A stretch of DNA of 9,271 nucleotides from an uncultured bacterium (GTDB lineage: Bacteria > Bdellovibrionota_C > UBA2361 > JANWWW01): the NCBI GenBank assembly GCA_938038205.1, contig CALHSA010000004.1:1-9271 (forward strand), written 5' to 3'. The notes under the pieces are model-generated. The model did no database searches. It worked only from the letters and a program-made list of their open reading frames with translations, and was not told the origin of the DNA. Both the position numbers and the translations under genes were made by a program. Below are positions 7,268 to 9,271 of this stretch, in pieces (the stretch's first letter is position 1; the number at the start of each line of letters is the position of its first letter).

Positions 7268-7732
7268 TTAGAGATTTTTAGACTCAAAGTGGTTTTCAGT
7301 ATTTGAATCAAGGTTAAAAACTTTATTAAGATCCAAAATTGCTATGGGAATTGGAAGTTTATCGTCTGGTAACAAACCAAGAATATACTCACCAAACTCA
7401 GAATCCAACTCGCTAGGCGTACGTCTTATCTCCTCAGGCAAAACAGAAACGGTCTTTACTATTTCTTCAACATCTATTCCAACCACTAATCCAAAATCTC
7501 CATCCAGCCTAAAAAATACAAAGCAGCTTGATTGAGAGGTTGTATCTCTAAGCCCTAATCTTTTTTTAATATCAAGTATTGGAACTATCTTGCCTCTTAA
7601 ATTTGTAACCCCTTTTATCACTGGTCTGGCATTTGGCACCCTTGTTATTTTAACTTTGGTTGTTATTTCATGAATTTTAGATATATCCAAGCCAAAAAAA
7701 TTGTCGTTTATTCTAACAACTAATATTTGCAT
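7268..7732 (-). CDS. cheW: chemotaxis coupling protein CheW
   Basis: CheW links chemoreceptors to CheA in the signalling array. The 154 residues form one CheW domain: FFGLDISKIHEI (12-23), then VTNLRGKIVPILDIKKRLGL (42-61) with Arg46 in the conserved NLRG receptor/kinase contact, FGLVVGIDVEEIV (80-92), and a final IPIAILDLNKVF (128-139). The C-terminal tail after 141 is short and polar. The ATG at 7732 lies 13 bases after CCGAAA, so the gene probably has its own promoter although it follows the CheW-CZB gene on the same strand. It is probably cotranscribed with the downstream PAS gene. Confidence 0.95.
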   Translation of the reverse strand: MQILVVRINDNFFGLDISKIHEITTKVKITRVPNARPVIKGVTNLRGKIVPILDIKKRLGLRDTTSQSSCFVFFRLDGDFGLVVGIDVEEIVKTVSVLPEEIRRTPSELDSEFGEYILGLLPDDKLPIPIAILDLNKVFNLDSNTENHFESKNL

Positions 7733-7739
7733 GATAAGC

Positions 7740-7767
7740 TTTTCGGATTAAATTTAGTTTTTCTTTA
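7740..7767 (-). promoter_or_regulatory. sigma-28-like promoter of cheW
   Basis: On the minus strand TAAA (7767-7764, continuing as TAAAGAAA) is followed by 16 bases and TCCGAAAA (7747-7740). This is close to the sigma-28 TAAA-N14-16-GCCGATAA pattern. The CG step is exactly 13 bases before the cheW ATG at 7732. There is no Shine-Dalgarno sequence in the 36-base gap after the CheW-CZB stop. The predicted transcript would begin at or next to the ATG. Confidence 0.55.
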
Positions 7768-7768
7768 A

Positions 7769-8569
7769 TCAAGGATTCACCTCCGGTTGAGAGTACTGAT
7801 GATTGGCAAGTAGATAATATAGTGAATTGTAATTAACTTCAAAAATGGTCTTTTTGCTGTTTGTCCATACCTTATGAATTAAATTGTGATCACTTTTAAT
7901 GCTCTTTGAAACTAAATCCTCCTTTTCAAGATTTCTGATATTATCAATTCCATCAACCTCCAGAACAACAGAGGAATCAAAACTAGGGCCGAGAACAATC
8001 ATCAAGCTTCTTATATTTGTAATTAAAGTTTGTTTTAACTCAGCAAAAAGTTTAAGCATTTTTGCTAATGTATATTTTTTTTCCTCTTCAAGTATTTGCA
8101 GAGCCTCACTTTTATTTGTTTCAGCAAGAGATAGGAGTTTTTCAGCCAACCCGTGAATTCTATTATGAGGATCCTCAAACTGATCAAGTAATCTTCGTAT
8201 AGTTGAATCAGGAGCTTTGTAAGAATAGAACCATTTTCCAAATGCGCACATACGTGGGTCTTTAGCTTTTGTAAACTCTTCTCCCTCTTTAATTGACTTA
8301 CTTAAAGCCTCTAACCAATCTATGTGATCCTTTTCCCTCTGATTAAGGATTTCAACAAGCTCTTGTCTCTCTTCTAGTAAAGATTTAAATCCAAGAATCT
8401 TTCTAAAATCAAACACGTAAAAAAACTTTTGACGAATCTTCGTTGCTCCTTTTATCCAGGCACAGTTGGTTTTTATTGGGTCAATAGACCTAGAGGGTAC
8501 TATCTCCTGAATATGCGAAATATCAATAGCATACTCAGTATCTTTGCAAATAAAGATTAGCTGAAGCAT
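7769..8569 (-). CDS. CheW-like protein with an inserted CZB zinc-binding domain
   Basis: The first 70 residues read as the first half of a CheW domain (YAIDISHIQEI; AWIKGATKIRQKFFYVFDFRKILG). A CZB domain follows at about 71-185, with the zinc ligands expected for the family: His82 (DHIDW), Cys108 (CAFGKWF), His135 and His139 (PHNRIH). From about 189 the sequence resembles the second half of CheW (LMIVLG, VVLEVDGIDNIRNL, TIFEVNYNSLYYL). So CZB appears inserted inside a CheW fold. In chemoreceptors and related proteins, CZB senses zinc or oxidants such as hypochlorous acid through the cysteine. Here it would put sensing directly in the coupling protein (inference). The ATG follows the CGAAA box by 13 bases, 31 bases after the cheX stop. 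Confidence 0.82.
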   Translation of the reverse strand: MLQLIFICKDTEYAIDISHIQEIVPSRSIDPIKTNCAWIKGATKIRQKFFYVFDFRKILGFKSLLEERQELVEILNQREKDHIDWLEALSKSIKEGEEFTKAKDPRMCAFGKWFYSYKAPDSTIRRLLDQFEDPHNRIHGLAEKLLSLAETNKSEALQILEEEKKYTLAKMLKLFAELKQTLITNIRSLMIVLGPSFDSSVVLEVDGIDNIRNLEKEDLVSKSIKSDHNLIHKVWTNSKKTIFEVNYNSLYYLLANHQYSQPEVNP

Positions 8570-8576
8570 AGAGTAA

Positions 8577-8603
8577 ATTTCGGTTTTGTAAACTAAATTT
8601 TTA
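8577..8603 (-). promoter_or_regulatory. sigma-28-like promoter of the CheW-CZB gene
   Basis: On the minus strand TAAA (8603-8600) is followed by 15 bases and ACCGAAAT (8584-8577). The CG step lies exactly 13 bases before the ATG at 8569. The first three bases of the -35-like TAAA are the stop codon of the upstream cheX gene. It is the closest of the four to the sigma-28 consensus in spacing. No Shine-Dalgarno sequence lies between the box and the start. Confidence 0.58.
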
Positions 8604-9077
8604 AGGTATTTTTATCTCCTGCGCTGAAACAAAGAAATTAACGCTTCCTGGATGGTTTAAAAACTGAAACTGAATTCCTGAAATGTCTGATATATTCCTT
8701 AATTTTACCTGGTTCCCATAAACGATAACCGGGGTAGTCATGTCAAAGGTATACCCACTAGGACTCAGATTAGTTTTGATTCTACCCGCTGTCTGATTAC
8801 ATATCTCCCCTAGCAAATCCCCAGCCTCCGCGTTCACTTCATCAAGATTCTCACCGAACATCCTCTGGTAGATTTCAGCTAAAAACTTAAGATCAGCAGA
8901 CATTGATAAAAAGAAACTAACTTTGTTCCCTGACATGGAAATCAAGCTGGTGCAATCAAGCCAATTTTTAACTGAATTAAATGGAAGTTTAGAGCTATCG
9001 CTCTCAAGAAGATTAACTCCACAAAGCACAGATACCACCTCACTAAAAGCGCTTTTAGCAATTAAATAGTAATCCAT
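8601..9077 (-). CDS. cheX: CheY-P phosphatase CheX
   Basis: CheX dephosphorylates CheY-P in the cytoplasm and so ends the signal. The 158 residues match CheX in length and plan: a single signature with Asp87, Glu91 and Asn94 (DLLGEICNQTAG), followed by TTP with Pro116 near the expected spacing, and an YG turn after it. An FFLSMSADL strand and an EIYQRMFGE helix precede the active helix, as in CheX proteins. The ATG at 9077 faces the second cheY, 45 bases away. Its leader lacks the CGAAA box at -13; a weak TCTAAAAG lies close by instead. It is the first gene of the minus-strand cluster. Confidence 0.87.
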   Translation of the reverse strand: MDYYLIAKSAFSEVVSVLCGVNLLESDSSKLPFNSVKNWLDCTSLISMSGNKVSFFLSMSADLKFLAEIYQRMFGENLDEVNAEAGDLLGEICNQTAGRIKTNLSPSGYTFDMTTPVIVYGNQVKLRNISDISGIQFQFLNHPGSVNFFVSAQEIKIP

Positions 9078-9089
9078 AAACTTTTAGAT

Positions 9090-9115
9090 TAAAAAAAAAT
9101 TTTTTTTTTCGAAAT
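9090..9115 (+). promoter_or_regulatory. sigma-28-like promoter of the right-edge cheY
   Basis: TAAA (9090-9093) is followed by 14 bases and TTCGAAAT (9108-9115), again 13 bases from the CG step to the ATG at 9123. The spacer lies within an A9 (9091-9099) and T10 (9100-9109) tract. The stretch TCGAAAnnATTTnCATG is shared with the cheA leader, with only three differing bases over 17. It sits in the short gap to the divergent cheX, so both genes share this DNA. Confidence 0.6.
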
Positions 9116-9122
9116 GATTTAC

Positions 9123-9271
9123 ATGATTCCGAGAAAATATTTACAACAAACGGTGTTAGTAGTGGACGATTTTTCAACAATGAGAAAAATTATAAAAAAC
9201 TCACTTCAGTCTATGGGGTTTACAAAAATAATTGAAGCTCATGATGGAATTGATGCGTTTGAAAAACTTCA
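9123..9271 (+). CDS. cheY: chemotaxis response regulator CheY (5' part, cut by window end)
   Basis: The reading frame begins [20 protein letters not shown] and continues [19 protein letters not shown], then [10 protein letters not shown], and is open to the window end. The DDFSTMRK segment with Asp15-Asp16 and the EAHDGIDA block are those of proteobacterial flagellar-motor CheY. The phosphoacceptor aspartate and lysine lie beyond the window. An in-frame ATG at 9114 would overlap the predicted -10 box, so 9123, at the same 13-base distance as in cheA, is preferred. No Shine-Dalgarno sequence is present. This is the better candidate for the motor-binding CheY. Confidence 0.9.
   Translation, partial: MIPRKYLQQTVLVVDDFSTMRKIIKNSLQSMGFTKIIEAHDGIDAFEKL

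Noticed and set aside
7344-8156. Plus-strand open frames of 63 and 85 codons opposite cheW and the CheW-CZB gene
   Set aside because: They are antisense shadows of well-supported genes, with serine-rich low-information peptides and no conserved motif.
9114-9122. ATG at 9114 as start of the right-edge cheY
   Set aside because: It would lie inside the predicted -10 box, and the ATG at 9123 has the same spacing to CGAAA as the cheA start.

Overview
This window is a dense flagellar chemotaxis locus from an AT-rich bacterium. The partial CheY at the right edge begins with the DDFSTMRK signature typical of proteobacterial flagellar CheY, so a motile Gram-negative (proteobacterial or similar) host is the best guess. 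Nothing here fixes the genus. Most starts lack a convincing Shine-Dalgarno sequence, and genes overlap or nearly touch.

Layout. Positions 1-329 are non-coding, very AT-rich, and hold the cheA promoter plus a short direct repeat. A plus-strand operon (330-5940) follows: cheA (two Hpt domains), cheR, cheD, a cheY-type receiver, a CheX/CheC-type phosphatase and cheB. The genes overlap by a few bases or are separated by only 2-3 bases. A minus-strand cluster (9077 down to 5937) reads cheX, a CheW protein with an inserted CZB zinc-binding domain, cheW, and a soluble Aer-like PAS protein. The two clusters converge so tightly that their stop codons overlap in one TTAA at 5937-5940. At the right edge a second, canonical cheY starts on the plus strand, 45 bases from the divergent cheX.

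How they fit together. CheA is the kinase. CheW and the CheW-CZB protein are its couplers. CheR, CheB and CheD modify receptors. Two CheY proteins are outputs, and two CheX/CheC-type proteins are candidate phosphatases. No classical membrane receptor is present. Instead the minus-strand cluster carries two cytoplasmic proteins that look redox- or zinc-responsive (the Aer-type PAS protein and the CZB domain), suggesting an internal redox input module for CheA (inference).

The most striking non-coding signal is a shared upstream box. In four genes (cheA, the right-edge cheY, cheW and the CheW-CZB gene) a CGAAA lies exactly 13 bases before the ATG, with TAAA 14-16 bases before the box. This closely resembles the sigma-28 flagellar promoter (TAAA-N14-16-GCCGATAA) with a changed -10, and its spacing predicts leaderless mRNAs. 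Genes inside the operons lack the box.
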